A stretch of 64,000 nt of DNA, taken from NCBI RefSeq assembly GCF_000719135.1, contig NZ_JOEK01000005.1, positions 124,001 through 188,000 on the forward strand, read 5' to 3'. The translations under genes and the position numbers were made by a program. This document shows positions 24,020 to 34,161 of this stretch, piece by piece (position 1 is the stretch's first letter; each line of letters starts with the position of its first letter). Below the pieces are notes generated by a model. It made no database searches. It saw nothing but the letters and a program-made list of their open reading frames with translations, and was not told the origin of the DNA. Source of the stretch: Streptomyces avicenniae (GTDB lineage: Bacteria > Actinomycetota > Actinomycetes > Streptomycetales > Streptomycetaceae).

Positions 24020-25608
24020 CCGGCGACTCCCGGCAGCAGATGCCGCACCGCGGGATCGGTGAGGTCGAGGAGCAGTGCGGGCCACAGTCCGGCGAGCAGC
24101 GTGAGCGCGGCGAGCGGGCCGTAGGCGGCGAACTCGTGGCGCCGCAGGTCGGGCAGGGCGCCGGGCAGGTGCGCGGTGGGGTCGCCTGGCACAGGGTCGC
24201 CCATGCAGACCCGGCGCACCACGAGCAGCATGTATGCGGCGGTGAGCAGTGTGCCGCCCCCCGCGACGGCGGCGTAGGTGAGGTAGGCGGGGCGGCTCAG
24301 CCCGGCGGCGGGGTCGAAGGCGCCGAGCATCGCGAGCAGTTCGCCCCAGAACCCGGCGAGCCCCGGCAGGCCCAGCGAGGCGACGGCGGCGAACGCGAGC
24401 AGTCCGCCGAAGCGGGGCGTGCGCCCGTACAGCGCGGCTCCTCCGGCACCGGCGAGCCGGTCCAGGTCGGTGGTGCCCGTCCGTTCCTTGAGCGCGCCGA
24501 CGAGGAAGAACAGCAGGCCGGTGATGAGGCCGTGCGCGACGTTGGCGAACAGGGCGCCGTTGACGCCGGTGGGCGTGAGGGTGGCGATGCCCAGGAGGAC
24601 GAAGCCCATGTGGCCGACCGACGAGTAGGCGATCAGCCGCTTGAGGTCGCCGCCCGCGCCCTGCCGGACGAGGGCGAGGCACGCGAGGGAGGCGTAGACG
24701 ATGCCCGCGACGGCGAACGCGCCGAGGTAGGGCGCGAACGTCCGCATGCCGTCGGGTGCGATGGGCAGTGCGATGCGCACCAGGCCGTACGTGCCCATCT
24801 TCAGCAGCACACCGGCCAGCAGCACGGACCCCACGGTGGGCGCGGCGGTGTGTGCGTCGGGGAGCCAGCTGTGCAGCGGCCACATGGGGGTCTTGACGGC
24901 CAGTCCGATGCCGATGGCGAGGACGGCGAGGAGCTGCGTGGTGTGGGTCAGTCCCTCGCCGTGCGCCTCGGCGAGGGCGATCATGTCGAACGTGCCCGCA
25001 CGCAGGCCGATCAGCAGCAGCCCGAGCAGCATCACGACGGAGCCGAGCACGGTGTAGAGCACGAAGCGCCAGGCGGCGGGGCCGCGTCCCTCGCCGCCCC
25101 AGCGGGCGATGAGGAAGTACATCGGCACGAGCACCGTCTCGAAGGCCAGGAAGAAGAGCAGCAGGTCGAGCACGGCGAAGGTGGCGAGCGTGCCGCCTTC
25201 GAGCAGCAGCACGAACGCGACGAACGCGCGCGGGTCGCCCCCGGCGGGCGGGCGGACGTACGCGTAGAGGGCGCACAGGAACGTCAGCAGCGCAGAGAGC
25301 ACCAGCAGGGGCAGCGAGATGCCGTCCACGCCCAGGTGGATGCGCGCGCCCAGGGAGGGGATCCAGGACACGTCGGTCTCGGCCTGGACGCCGGGCCGGT
25401 CGCGGTCGAACGCGGCGGCCAGCGCGAGCGTGAGCAGCAGGACGGCGCCGGAGACGGTCACGCCGTGCCGCAGCACGTCGCGTTCGGGTCCGCCGGGCCC
25501 GCGCAGGCCCGGCGGTGCGGGCAGCAGCGCGGCGGCGGCGCCGAGCAGCGGCAGGACGACGGCGGCGATCAGCAGCCACTGGGTGACGGTGTCGTTCAGC
25601 GGGATCAC
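24016..25608 (-). CDS. nuoM: Complex I antiporter-like subunit NuoM
   Basis: 530 residues, GTG start at 25608. Hallmarks include the conserved Glu (FLAFETVLVPMYFLIARWGG), and LPDAHTAAPTVGSVLLAGVL with Lys (LLKMGTYGLVRI), which line the proton channel. It follows nuoL after 10 nt and overlaps nuoN by 4 nt. Confidence 0.96.
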   Translation of the reverse strand: MIPLNDTVTQWLLIAAVVLPLLGAAAALLPAPPGLRGPGGPERDVLRHGVTVSGAVLLLTLALAAAFDRDRPGVQAETDVSWIPSLGARIHLGVDGISLPLLVLSALLTFLCALYAYVRPPAGGDPRAFVAFVLLLEGGTLATFAVLDLLLFFLAFETVLVPMYFLIARWGGEGRGPAAWRFVLYTVLGSVVMLLGLLLIGLRAGTFDMIALAEAHGEGLTHTTQLLAVLAIGIGLAVKTPMWPLHSWLPDAHTAAPTVGSVLLAGVLLKMGTYGLVRIALPIAPDGMRTFAPYLGAFAVAGIVYASLACLALVRQGAGGDLKRLIAYSSVGHMGFVLLGIATLTPTGVNGALFANVAHGLITGLLFFLVGALKERTGTTDLDRLAGAGGAALYGRTPRFGGLLAFAAVASLGLPGLAGFWGELLAMLGAFDPAAGLSRPAYLTYAAVAGGGTLLTAAYMLLVVRRVCMGDPVPGDPTAHLPGALPDLRRHEFAAYGPLAALTLLAGLWPALLLDLTDPAVRHLLPGVAG

Positions 25609-25618
25609 GGGGCGGTCC

Positions 25619-27505
25619 TCACTCTCCGGCGGCCACGAGGACGGCGGCGACGCCGAGCACCAGCGCGCCCGCGACGACGGCGCTCAGGTACGTCTGGACG
25701 TTGCCGGTCTGGGCGCGGCGGGCCAGCGCGCCGAGGCGTCCGGGCGCGGCGGCGGCGCCCCGTACGTAGGTCTCGATCACGGCGCGGTCGAGGAAGCGGA
25801 CCAGCCGCGCCCCGGCCAGGGTGGGGCGGACGACGGCCGCGGTGTACAGCGCGTCGAGGTGGAATCCGGCGGCGGCGGGGGCGCGCAGCGGGCCGAGCAG
25901 GGCGGGCGCCGGGTCGGACCAGGCGCGGCGCCACGCCGCCCAGGCGGCGAGGAGGCCGGTGAGGGCGGCGGCGACGGCGAGGACGGAGGTGGTGAGCTGC
26001 GGGCCGAGGCCGCCGCCGTCCCACCAGTCGTCGAGCCAGGGGTAGGAGAGGCCTAGGAGCAGCGAGGGGAGGGCCAGGACCCACAGCGTGGCGGTCATGA
26101 CGGGGTTGGTGCCCTCGGCGGCGGGCACGGGGTCGGGGCGTGTGTCGGCGGGGCCGTAGAAGGCGAGGAGGAAGAGGCGGGCGGCGTACGCGGCGGTGAG
26201 CGGCGCGGCCAGGAGCCCGGCGACCAGGACGAGCCATCCGGCGACGGCGGGGGCGCCGTGGGTGTCGCCGAGCGCGGTGTGCTCTGCGGCCGTCAGCACG
26301 GCCTCCTTGGAGAAGAACCCGGCGAAGGGCGGCACGGCGGCCAGGGCGAGCAGGCCGATCGCCATGGTCCAGTAGGCGTCGGCCGCGCGGCGGCGCAGTC
26401 CGTCCATGCGGGACAGGGCGCGCAGCGAGCCGGTGCCCGCCGTGTGGATGAGGACGCCCGCGCCGAGGAAGAGCAGGGCCTTGAACGCGCCGTGGGTGAG
26501 GAGGTGGAAGACGGCGGCGTCGCGGTCGGCGACGGCCAGGGCGCCCGTCATGTAGCCGAGCTGCCCGATGGTCGAGTAGGCGAGGACGCGTTTGATGTCG
26601 TCCTGGGCGAGGGCGGCGAGCGCGGAGCCGAGGAGGGTCAGCGCGGCGACGACGGCGAGGACGGTGAGCGCGGCGGCCGAGGCGGCGAAGACGGGCAGCA
26701 GGCGGGCGATGAAGTAGACGCCAGCGGCGACCATCGTGGCCGCGTGGATGAGCGCGGAGACGGGGGTGGGGCCCGCCATGGCGCCGGGCAGCCAGGTGTG
26801 CAGGGGGAACTGGGCGGACTTGCCCGCGACGCCTGCGAGCAGCAGCAGGGCGATGAGGGTGGGGTGGTCGAGCTGGTGGTCGGACAGGGAGGACGTGAGG
26901 CGCGTGACGATGGTGCTGATGCGGAACGTGCCGACGTCGGTGGCCAGCGCGAGGATGCCGAGGAGGAACGGGACGTCACCCAGTTTGGTGACCAGGAACG
27001 CCTTCAGCGACGCCGCACGCGCGGCGGGTGTCTCCCAGTAGTGGCCCACGAGGAAGTACGAGCAGATGCCCATCACTTCCCAGCCCACCAGCAGGACGAT
27101 CAGGTCGTCGGCGTACACCACGAGCAGCATGGCGGCGGTGAACAGGGAGACGAGGGCGGCGTACGAGGCGTAGCGCGGGTCGTCCGCCATGTAGCCGATG
27201 GAGTACAGCTGGACGCATGTGGCGACGACGGCCACCAGCACCGCCACCAGCACGGCGAAGCCGTCGAGGTGCAGGGCGAGCTGGACGGGGATTCCGCCGG
27301 TGGGTGTGAGCCGTGTAGCGGCGTCGATCGGGTCGTCGCCGCCCTGGCGGACGGCCACCAGCACGGCGAGTGCGGCGGCGGCCAGGGTGGGCAGGACGGC
27401 GAGGGGCCGTACGTACCCGGGTGCGCTGCGGCCGGTCAGCAGGATCAGCGCGGCGGCGGCCAGGGGCAGCAGCGGTACGAGGACGGCTGCGGTCGTGGTG
27501 TTCAC
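25619..27505 (-). CDS. nuoL: Complex I antiporter-like subunit NuoL
   Basis: 628 residues; the GTG at 27505 overlaps the nuoK stop (GTGA). It carries [40 protein letters not shown] and the long C-terminal extension expected for the lateral helix HL. NuoL is the distal proton pump. The presence of full L, M and N indicates an intact pumping arm. Confidence 0.96.
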   Translation of the reverse strand: MNTTTAAVLVPLLPLAAAALILLTGRSAPGYVRPLAVLPTLAAAALAVLVAVRQGGDDPIDAATRLTPTGGIPVQLALHLDGFAVLVAVLVAVVATCVQLYSIGYMADDPRYASYAALVSLFTAAMLLVVYADDLIVLLVGWEVMGICSYFLVGHYWETPAARAASLKAFLVTKLGDVPFLLGILALATDVGTFRISTIVTRLTSSLSDHQLDHPTLIALLLLAGVAGKSAQFPLHTWLPGAMAGPTPVSALIHAATMVAAGVYFIARLLPVFAASAAALTVLAVVAALTLLGSALAALAQDDIKRVLAYSTIGQLGYMTGALAVADRDAAVFHLLTHGAFKALLFLGAGVLIHTAGTGSLRALSRMDGLRRRAADAYWTMAIGLLALAAVPPFAGFFSKEAVLTAAEHTALGDTHGAPAVAGWLVLVAGLLAAPLTAAYAARLFLLAFYGPADTRPDPVPAAEGTNPVMTATLWVLALPSLLLGLSYPWLDDWWDGGGLGPQLTTSVLAVAAALTGLLAAWAAWRRAWSDPAPALLGPLRAPAAAGFHLDALYTAAVVRPTLAGARLVRFLDRAVIETYVRGAAAAPGRLGALARRAQTGNVQTYLSAVVAGALVLGVAAVLVAAGE

Positions 27506-27834
27506 TCGGTCTCCCGCTGCGGCGCGCGCGGTTCGCGCAGGGCGCGCAGCTCGTCGATCGCCACCGTGCCGCGCGCGCGGTGGACGAGCAGCACGATGGC
27601 GAGGCCGATACCGATCTCGGCGGCGGACAGGGCGATGAGGAAGAGCGTGAAGACCTGGCCCGCGTGCGTCGCGTCGCGCAGCCAGACGTCGAAGGCGACG
27701 AGGTTCAGGCTGACGGCGGCGAGCATCAGTTCGACCGACATGAGCACGAGGACGGCGTTGCGGCGGGCCAGGACGCCGTACAGGCCGACGCAGAACAGCA
27801 GCACGGCGAGCACGGCCGGGTAGACGAGGTGCAT
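27502..27834 (-). CDS. nuoK: Complex I membrane subunit NuoK
   Basis: 110 residues with three helices. The conserved buried Glu residues lie in [17 protein letters not shown] and [18 protein letters not shown], the proton path shared with NuoJ. The ATG at 27834 shares one base with the nuoJ stop (TGATG). Confidence 0.95.
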   Translation of the reverse strand: MHLVYPAVLAVLLFCVGLYGVLARRNAVLVLMSVELMLAAVSLNLVAFDVWLRDATHAGQVFTLFLIALSAAEIGIGLAIVLLVHRARGTVAIDELRALREPRAPQRETE

Positions 27835-28373
27835 CAGCGGTCGCCTCCGGCGCGCGAGCGGACGCGGGAGACGACGATCGCGCCGATCAGCGCGGCCAGC
27901 AGCAGCACGGACAGCGCCTCGAACGGCAGCACCCAGGTGCGGAACAGGCTGTCGCCGACCTGCTCCGCCGTGCCGTGCGGCGTGTCGAGGTCGATCCAGG
28001 CGGTGCGGAACGCGTCGATCACGAGCGTGACGAGCAGCGCGGCGGCGGCCAGCGCCACCGCCAGCGCGACCGGCCGGTTGCCCGAGTCGGCGTCCGGGGA
28101 CGGGCCGATGGGGGCCTTGGTGAGCATCAGGCCGAACAGCAGCAGCACGACGACCGAGCCGAGGTAGATGAGGACCTGCACCCACGCGACGAACTCGGCG
28201 GTGAGCAGCAGGTACTGCACGGCCAGGCCGCCGAGGGCGACGACGAGCCACAGCGCCGCGTGCACGAGCTGCCTGGTCGTCACGCACAGCACGGCGGCGC
28301 CGAGGACGACGAGCCCGACGAGGACGAAGACGACGTCCTGCCCCGAGGGGGACAGCAGTTCGCGGCTGGTCAC
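27834..28373 (-). CDS. nuoJ: Complex I membrane subunit NuoJ
   Basis: 179 residues from the GTG at 28373, which overlaps the nuoI stop (GTGA). Five helices are visible; the third holds the pi-bulge signature ([20 protein letters not shown]). It is next to nuoK, its structural partner. Confidence 0.94.
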   Translation of the reverse strand: MTSRELLSPSGQDVVFVLVGLVVLGAAVLCVTTRQLVHAALWLVVALGGLAVQYLLLTAEFVAWVQVLIYLGSVVVLLLFGLMLTKAPIGPSPDADSGNRPVALAVALAAAALLVTLVIDAFRTAWIDLDTPHGTAEQVGDSLFRTWVLPFEALSVLLLAALIGAIVVSRVRSRAGGDR

Positions 28374-28900
28374 CCGCCCGCCTCCTGGCCCGTGGCGCGC
28401 CCGGCCGCCTTGCGCGCGGCGGCGATCTCCTTGGGCTCCTCGGCGGCCGGGTCGGGCGGCGGGGGCTCGGGGACCGTCCACATCCAGGCGCGCAGCCGGT
28501 CGCGTTCGTGCGTCAGTTCACGGATGTCGGTCTCCGCGTACTCGAACTCGGGCGACCAGAAAAGGGCGTCGAACGGGCAGACCTCGACACAGATCCCGCA
28601 GTACATGCACAGCGAGAAGTCGATGGCGAACCGGTCGAGGACGTTGCGGCTGCGCTCGCGCCCGCCGGGCGCGGCCGGGGGCAGCGTCTCCTTGTGCGAG
28701 TCGATGTAGATGCACCAGTCGGGGCACTCGCGGGCGCACAGCATGCAGACGGTGCAGTTCTCCTCGAACAGCGCGATCACGCCCCGGCTGCGCGGCGGCA
28801 GCGAGGGGGACGTCTCCGGGTACTGCTGGGTGACGCTCCTGCGGGTCATCGTCCGCAGCGTGATCGCCAGGCCCTTGGCGAGTCCCGACCCGAAACTCAT
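28370..28900 (-). CDS. nuoI: Complex I iron-sulfur subunit NuoI
   Basis: 176 residues. Two 4Fe-4S motifs ([12 protein letters not shown] and [12 protein letters not shown]) bind clusters N6a/N6b that pass electrons to NuoB. The N-terminal amphipathic helix is present, and a Pro/Glu-rich tail follows. ATG at 28900, overlapping nuoH by 4 nt. In a complex without NuoEFG this subunit is a plausible docking point for ferredoxin. Confidence 0.96.
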   Translation of the reverse strand: MSFGSGLAKGLAITLRTMTRRSVTQQYPETSPSLPPRSRGVIALFEENCTVCMLCARECPDWCIYIDSHKETLPPAAPGGRERSRNVLDRFAIDFSLCMYCGICVEVCPFDALFWSPEFEYAETDIRELTHERDRLRAWMWTVPEPPPPDPAAEEPKEIAAARKAAGRATGQEAGG

Positions 28901-29856
28901 GCGGTCACCACCCTGATGATGCCGGTCAGCGCGAGCTGGGCGAGCGCCACCGGGACGAGCACGGTCCACGCGAACCGCTGGATCTGGTCGGCGCGCAGCC
29001 GGGGCCAGGCGACGCGTGCCCAGATGACGAGGAAGCTCAGCGCGCCGGTCTTGAGCAGCGTCCACAGCCAGCCGAGGCTGTCGGACGCGGGCCCGTGCCA
29101 GCCGCCGAGGAACAGCACGGCGGTCAGCGCGGAGACGACGACGATGCCCGCGTACTCGGCCAGCAGGAACAGCGCGAAGCGCAGGCCCGAGTACTCGGTG
29201 TACGCGCCGAAGATGATCTCCTCGGGCGCGATCGGCGCGTCGAACGGCGGCCGTTGCAGCTCGGCCATGCCCGCCGTGAAGAACACCAGGCCGCCCGCGA
29301 GCTGCCAGGGGATCCACCACCACTCGAAGGCGTCGAGGATGCCGGGCAGGCTGAGCGTCCCGGCGGCCATCGCGACGGAGGCGGCGGAGAGCAGCAGGGG
29401 CAGTTCGTACGCCATGAGCTGCGCGGCGGTGCGCAGGGCGCCCAGCAGCGCGTACTTGTTGGCCGACGCCCAGCCCGCCATGAGCGAGCCGAGCACCCCG
29501 ACGCCGAGGACGGCGAGGACGAAGACGAGGCCCGCGTCGAGCGTCTGGGCGACGAACCCGTCGGGGCCGACGGGGATCGCGACGAGGACGACGAGGTACG
29601 GGACGAGCGCGAGGGCGGGCGCGAGCCGGAAGATCCGCCGGTCGGCCTCGGCCGGGACGGTGTCCTCCTTCTGCGCGAACTTCACGCCGTCGGCGACGAG
29701 TTGCGCCCAGCCGTGGAAGCCGCCCGCGTGCATGGGCCCGACGCGTCCCTGCATGTGGGCCATGACCTTGTGCTCCGCCTGCCCGACGAGGAGGGGGAGG
29801 ACGAGGAACGCGGCGAGGACGGCGAGCAGCCGCCACAGGACATCGACGACGTCCAT
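28897..29856 (-). CDS. nuoH: Complex I membrane subunit NuoH
   Basis: 319 residues, eight helices. Signature stretches are [36 protein letters not shown] and the quinone-site loop [20 protein letters not shown]. It links the quinone chamber to the pumping arm. ATG at 29856, one base overlapping the nuoC stop (TGATG). Confidence 0.96.
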   Translation of the reverse strand: MDVVDVLWRLLAVLAAFLVLPLLVGQAEHKVMAHMQGRVGPMHAGGFHGWAQLVADGVKFAQKEDTVPAEADRRIFRLAPALALVPYLVVLVAIPVGPDGFVAQTLDAGLVFVLAVLGVGVLGSLMAGWASANKYALLGALRTAAQLMAYELPLLLSAASVAMAAGTLSLPGILDAFEWWWIPWQLAGGLVFFTAGMAELQRPPFDAPIAPEEIIFGAYTEYSGLRFALFLLAEYAGIVVVSALTAVLFLGGWHGPASDSLGWLWTLLKTGALSFLVIWARVAWPRLRADQIQRFAWTVLVPVALAQLALTGIIRVVTA

Positions 29857-30773
29857 CAGCGCTCCTCCTCCCCGTCCCGGCCGTCCCGGGGCTCGGGCTC
29901 CTCCGCGCCGTCCTGCGGCGGGAGCCACGGCGCGTCGCCCGCACCGGCCCGCCGCACGCCGCCCTCGGGCCGCTGGCTCGCCGACCCGTCACCGGCCGAA
30001 CGGTTCCTGCGCGGCGGGCGCGGCGCGCCAGGCGACCCCGCCTCGCCCGCCTCGTCGGCCCGCTGGCTCGCCGAACCCCCGCCCGCCGTACGCGTCCTGC
30101 GCGGCGGACGCTCCCCGCCGCCCGTTCCGGCAGGCCCCGCCTCACCACGCGCCGCCGGGGCGGGACGCCCCCGGCGCGCCGGGGCGGCGGGCAGGGTGCC
30201 CTTCAGCGGCCCCCACTCGTTCGGGTCGGGAACGCCTGGCGGCAGCGCCTGCCGCCGCCGGGGCCCGCCGTGCTCCGACTCCCCCGGCTCCTTCGCGCCG
30301 GGCCACGCCTTCGCGACGCGCGCCGCCAGCACGAAGTCCTTCCGCAGCGGGTGCCCCTCGAAGGTGTCGGGCAGCAGCAGCGGCGTCAGCCCCGGGTGGC
30401 CGGGGAAGGCGATGCCGAACATCTCGTGGGTCTCCCGCTCGTGCCACGCCGCGCCCGCGTACACGTCCGTCGCGCTGGGCAGGGACGCGTCCCCGCGCGG
30501 CACGGACGTCCGCAGCAACAGCCGTCGCGGGGCGGGGGCGCCTGGGCCAGGCAGGGCGACGACGTGCGCGCACACCTGGAAGACGTCCGCCTCGTCCACC
30601 GCGCTCAGCCAGTCGAGGAAGGTGCAGCCGAGCACGTCACGCGCCGTCCGCAGCGCGTCGGGCCAGGCGTCGCCGCCGGGCACGTCCACCGTGAGGACGC
30701 CGTACGCCTCCGACGCCTCGGCGCCGGGGCCGAACAGGGCGGTGGCCTCGCGCGGCAGCCAGCCGACCGTCAC
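29856..30773 (-). CDS. nuoC: Complex I subunit NuoC with long disordered tail
   Basis: 305 residues; GTG at 30773 overlapping the nuoB stop (GTGA). Residues 1-170 are a normal NuoC (30-kDa) domain, with the family signature [20 protein letters not shown], then [14 protein letters not shown]. Residues about 175-305 are Pro/Arg/Gly/Glu-rich and unlike the family; within them two copies of a 20-residue unit occur ([16 protein letters not shown] and [16 protein letters not shown]). It is not fused to NuoD, and no nuoD follows. Confidence 0.92.
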   Translation of the reverse strand: MTVGWLPREATALFGPGAEASEAYGVLTVDVPGGDAWPDALRTARDVLGCTFLDWLSAVDEADVFQVCAHVVALPGPGAPAPRRLLLRTSVPRGDASLPSATDVYAGAAWHERETHEMFGIAFPGHPGLTPLLLPDTFEGHPLRKDFVLAARVAKAWPGAKEPGESEHGGPRRRQALPPGVPDPNEWGPLKGTLPAAPARRGRPAPAARGEAGPAGTGGGERPPRRTRTAGGGSASQRADEAGEAGSPGAPRPPRRNRSAGDGSASQRPEGGVRRAGAGDAPWLPPQDGAEEPEPRDGRDGEEER

Positions 30774-31339
30774 CGGCCGTCCTCCCCCGGCAGGACGAGC
30801 GGGCCGGTCAGCGCGGCGGGCGAGGCGGCGGCGGGCGCGTACCGCTCCGCCGTCGATTCCTCGGCGATCTTCTCCTGGAGCTTCAGGATGCCCTGCAACA
30901 GCGCCTCGGGGCGCGGCGGGCAGCCCGGCACGTACACGTCCACGGGGATGATCTGGTCCACGCCCTTGGTGACCGCGTACGAGTCCCAGTACGGGCCGCC
31001 GCAGTTGGAGCAGGCGCCGAACGAGATCACGTACTTCGGCTCGGGCATCTGCTCGTACAGCCGCTTCACGGCGGGCGCCATCTTGTCGGTGACGGTGCCC
31101 GAGACGACCATCAGGTCGGCCTGGCGCGGCCCGGGCGCGAACGGGATGACGCCGAGGCGGATGAAGTCGTGCCGCGACATGGAGGCGGCGATGAACTCGA
31201 TGGCGCAGCAGGCCAGTCCGAAGTTGAAGACCCACAGGCTGTAGCGGCGGCCCCAGTTGAGGACCACCTTCATCGGCTCGGGCGCCAGCCGGGCGAGCGC
31301 GCCGAGCCGGGGCGCGGGTGTCGCGGGGGTCAGGTCCAT
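30770..31339 (-). CDS. nuoB: Complex I iron-sulfur subunit NuoB
   Basis: 189 residues. All cluster N2 cysteines are present: [20 protein letters not shown] and [12 protein letters not shown]2 reduces quinone. ATG at 31339, overlapping the end of nuoA by 10 nt. The C-terminal 25 residues are a short Ala/Pro tail. Confidence 0.96.
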   Translation of the reverse strand: MDLTPATPAPRLGALARLAPEPMKVVLNWGRRYSLWVFNFGLACCAIEFIAASMSRHDFIRLGVIPFAPGPRQADLMVVSGTVTDKMAPAVKRLYEQMPEPKYVISFGACSNCGGPYWDSYAVTKGVDQIIPVDVYVPGCPPRPEALLQGILKLQEKIAEESTAERYAPAAASPAALTGPLVLPGEDGR

Positions 31340-31701
31340 TCCAGTACGCCCTTCCGCCACGCGTAGAGCAGCCCCACGGTGAGGAAGCCGAGGAAGACGA
31401 ACATCTCCACCAGCGTCGCCGCGCCGAACCCGTCGGCCGCGAAGACGGTGGCCCAGGGGAAGAGGAGGACGGCGTCCACGGCGAAGATCACGTACAGGAA
31501 CGCGTAGACGTAGTACCTGATCTGGGTGTGCGCCCAGCCCTCCCCGACGGGATCGACGCCGCACTCGTACGGGAGCAGCTTCTCCGGCGTGGGCACGGTC
31601 GGCCGCAGCAGGGCCGAGGCGCCGAACGCGACGGCGACGAACAGCACGCCGACCACCGCGACCAGACCGACGACGGAGTAGCCGTGGAAGTAGTCGGGCA
31701 C
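31330..31701 (-). CDS. nuoA: Complex I membrane subunit NuoA
   Basis: 123 residues, GTG at 31701 with CGGAGG upstream. Three helices and the loop [13 protein letters not shown] match NuoA. It is the first gene of the ten-gene leftward operon, so the promoter should lie in the 208-nt gap shared with the divergent sensor-kinase gene. Confidence 0.95.
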   Translation of the reverse strand: MPDYFHGYSVVGLVAVVGVLFVAVAFGASALLRPTVPTPEKLLPYECGVDPVGEGWAHTQIRYYVYAFLYVIFAVDAVLLFPWATVFAADGFGAATLVEMFVFLGFLTVGLLYAWRKGVLEWT

Positions 31702-31909
31702 GTGCGGCCTCCGCTGACCTGTGGGGAGGAGGGGACTGGGACTGACTGCACGGGAGTCTAGGGGGTGCGGGCCGTGTTGTGACCACGCCGCCCGGCCGCG
31801 CGGGGTGGGGCTGGCCCCACCCCCGGTCCGCCGACGCACCCCATGGCCCGCCGGGCGGGGGGTTCGGCACCCTTGAGCTGTGCCGAACGAACCCGAAGGG
31901 CCGCCTTCC

Positions 31910-33226
31910 ATGATCACGACGCTGCTCCGCCTGCCGTTCCAGCCCCGCACGCTCCGCGAGGGCGCCCACCTGGCGCTGAACCTGCCACTCGGCATCGCCG
32001 GTTTCACGGCCGCGGTCACCGGCCTGTCGGTGAGCCTCGGCCTCGCCGTGACGTTCGTCGGCCTCCCGCTGATGGCGCTCGTGCTCGTCCTGATGCGGTC
32101 GTGGGGGGCGTTCGGCCGGGCGCGGGCCCGGCTGCTGCTCGGCGCACGGATCGAGGAGCCCGAGCCGCTCGGCGAGCGGCTGCGCGCCCTGCGGCAGCGG
32201 CGCGAGGGGTGGCTCGTCGTGCTGAGCGGGACGCTGCGGGACGGCCAGGCGTGGCGCAGCACGGCGCACGCGCTGCTGATGATGCCGTGGGGCGTCCTCA
32301 CGTTCACGCTGATGGCGATCGCCTGGGCCGGGTCCCTCTCCCTGCTCACGTACCCGATCTGGTTCTGGCCGCTGCACGCGTCGGGCGAGGAGGGCATCGG
32401 GATCGGCGGCGACCGGAACCGCTGGGTCTGGGACGGCCCGGCCGAGATGCTCCTCGCCGTGGCGATCGGCCTGGTGATGCTGCTGATCACGGCGCCGCTG
32501 ATCAGGGGTGCGGCGCTCGCGGAGCGCGAGGCGACGACGCTGCTGCTCGGCCCCTCGGCGACGGCGGCCCGCGTGCGGGAGCTGGAGTCGGACCGCACGA
32601 CCGTCGTGGACACCTCGGCCGCCGACCTGCGGCGGATCGAGCGGGACCTGCACGACGGGGCGCAGGCGCGGCTCGTGGCGCTGGCGATGGGCCTCGGCAT
32701 GGCGAAGGAGAAGCTGGGGAGCGACCCGGAGGCGGCGGCGCGGATGGTGGACGAGGCGCACGGCGAGGTGAAGCTGGCGCTCCAGGAGCTGCGCGACCTG
32801 GCGCGGGGCATCCACCCGGCGATCCTCACGGACCGGGGCCTCGGCCCGTCGCTTTCCGTGCTGGCGGCGCGCTGCACGGTCCCGGTGGGCGTGGACGTGG
32901 AGCTGTCGGAGCGGCCCGCGGAGGCGATCGAGGGGATCGCGTACTTCACGGTCTCCGAGCTGCTCCAGAACGTCAGCAAGCACAGCGGCGGGCGCCGTGC
33001 CGAGGTGGAGATCTGGCGGGCCGACGAGCGGCTGATGATCCAGGTGACCGACGACGGGCGGGGCGGCGCCGACGCGGCGGCGGGCTCGGGGCTCGCGGGC
33101 CTGGCGGAGCGGCTGGCCGCGGTGGACGGCGTGCTGGCCGTCAACTCCCCGCTCGGCGGTCCCACGACCGTGTCGGCCGCGCTGCCCTGGCGTGACCGCG
33201 GCGCCGCGGCGCCGCGCCGTGGATGA
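31910..33226 (+). CDS. Two-component sensor histidine kinase (HisKA_3 type)
   Basis: 438 residues from the ATG at 31910; a GTG at 31880 would add ten residues. N-terminal helices ([53 protein letters not shown]) form the sensor region with a repeated Pro-rich loop. The phospho-acceptor site is [18 protein letters not shown], and the ATPase domain has [10 protein letters not shown] and DDGRGG. It phosphorylates the regulator encoded next. The signal is unknown. Confidence 0.92.
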   Translation: MITTLLRLPFQPRTLREGAHLALNLPLGIAGFTAAVTGLSVSLGLAVTFVGLPLMALVLVLMRSWGAFGRARARLLLGARIEEPEPLGERLRALRQRREGWLVVLSGTLRDGQAWRSTAHALLMMPWGVLTFTLMAIAWAGSLSLLTYPIWFWPLHASGEEGIGIGGDRNRWVWDGPAEMLLAVAIGLVMLLITAPLIRGAALAEREATTLLLGPSATAARVRELESDRTTVVDTSAADLRRIERDLHDGAQARLVALAMGLGMAKEKLGSDPEAAARMVDEAHGEVKLALQELRDLARGIHPAILTDRGLGPSLSVLAARCTVPVGVDVELSERPAEAIEGIAYFTVSELLQNVSKHSGGRRAEVEIWRADERLMIQVTDDGRGGADAAAGSGLAGLAERLAAVDGVLAVNSPLGGPTTVSAALPWRDRGAAAPRRG

Positions 33227-33292
33227 GATGCTGCACCGGGACGGGCTCTCGCCCGTCCCCGGAGAAGACGTCGGGAACAGGGGGCTCGCGCC

Positions 33293-33952
33293 GTGCGGGT
33301 GGTGATCGCCGAGGACTCGGTGCTGCTGCGGGAGGGCCTGACGCGGCTCCTGACCGACCGGGGGCACGAGGTCGCCGCCGGTGTCGGCGACGGCGAGGCG
33401 CTGGTCGAGGCGGTGCACCGGCTCGTGGACGCGGGCACGCCGCCCGACGTGGTCGTGGCCGACGTCCGGATGCCGCCGACGCACACCGACGAGGGCGTAC
33501 GGGCGGCCGTGCGGCTGCGGAAGCGCTTCCCCGACCTGGGGGTGCTGGTCCTGTCACAGTACGTGGAGGAGCAGTACGCGACGGAGCTGATCGCCGGGTC
33601 GAGCCGCGGGGTCGGCTATCTGCTGAAGGACCGGGTGGCGGACGTCGGCGAGTTCACCGAGGCCGTGGACCGGGTGGCGCGCGGGGGCACGGCGCTGGAC
33701 CCCGAAGTGATCGCACAACTGCTCGGGCGCAGCCGGAAACAGGACGTTCTCGAAGGGCTCACGCCCCGGGAAAGAGAAGTCCTAGGACTAATGGCCGAGG
33801 GACGCACGAACTCGGCGGTCGCCCGGCAGCTCGTGGTCAGTCACGGAGCGGTGGAAAAGCACGTCAGCAACATTTTCTCGAAGCTCGGGCTGGCCCAGAG
33901 TGACACAGATCACCGGAGGGTTCTCGCGGTTCTCACGTATCTCAATTCCTGA
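33293..33952 (+). CDS. LuxR-type response regulator
   Basis: 219 residues, GTG at 33293. Receiver domain: acidic pair ED (residues 7-8), phospho-Asp in [16 protein letters not shown], and Lys in YLLKDRV. The C-terminal LuxR helix-turn-helix is [20 protein letters not shown], then [20 protein letters not shown]. It is cognate to the kinase 66 nt upstream. The nuo and kor operons on either side are possible targets (inference from position only). Confidence 0.94.
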   Translation: MRVVIAEDSVLLREGLTRLLTDRGHEVAAGVGDGEALVEAVHRLVDAGTPPDVVVADVRMPPTHTDEGVRAAVRLRKRFPDLGVLVLSQYVEEQYATELIAGSSRGVGYLLKDRVADVGEFTEAVDRVARGGTALDPEVIAQLLGRSRKQDVLEGLTPREREVLGLMAEGRTNSAVARQLVVSHGAVEKHVSNIFSKLGLAQSDTDHRRVLAVLTYLNS

Positions 33953-34101
33953 GCCGCCCGGCCCGCGCGGGCCGGGCGGATCCGGTCGTCCCGCGTCCCT
34001 GACCAGAGACTTTTCCGTCTTCTCCGCCGTTCCTGGGCGGATCATGTGCCGGGCGGGGAAGCCTGTCCCCGGGCCACGTCCATCATGTGATCACCTTCAG
34101 G

Positions 34102-34113
34102 AAGGCATGCCTT
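34102..34113. promoter_or_regulatory. 12-bp palindrome upstream of korA
   Basis: AAGGCATGCCTT is a perfect palindrome about 50 nt before the korA start, followed by TACCCGCGTACC. It may be an operator. The AGG-N4-CCT core recalls iron-repressor boxes, but the full IdeR/DmdR consensus is not met. Confidence 0.35.
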
Positions 34114-34161
34114 ACCCGCGTACCATGGCTGACACGAGCCGCCTCAAGGAGGGCTACTGCA

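Noticed and set aside
24040..30951. Long plus-strand frames opposite the nuo operon
   Set aside because: Their sequences are Gly/Arg/Glu-rich mirror translations; the minus-strand genes have full family motifs and 4-nt overlaps.
34096..34116. IdeR/DmdR iron box at the korA promoter
   Set aside because: Only about half of the 19-bp consensus positions match, so I list just a palindrome.
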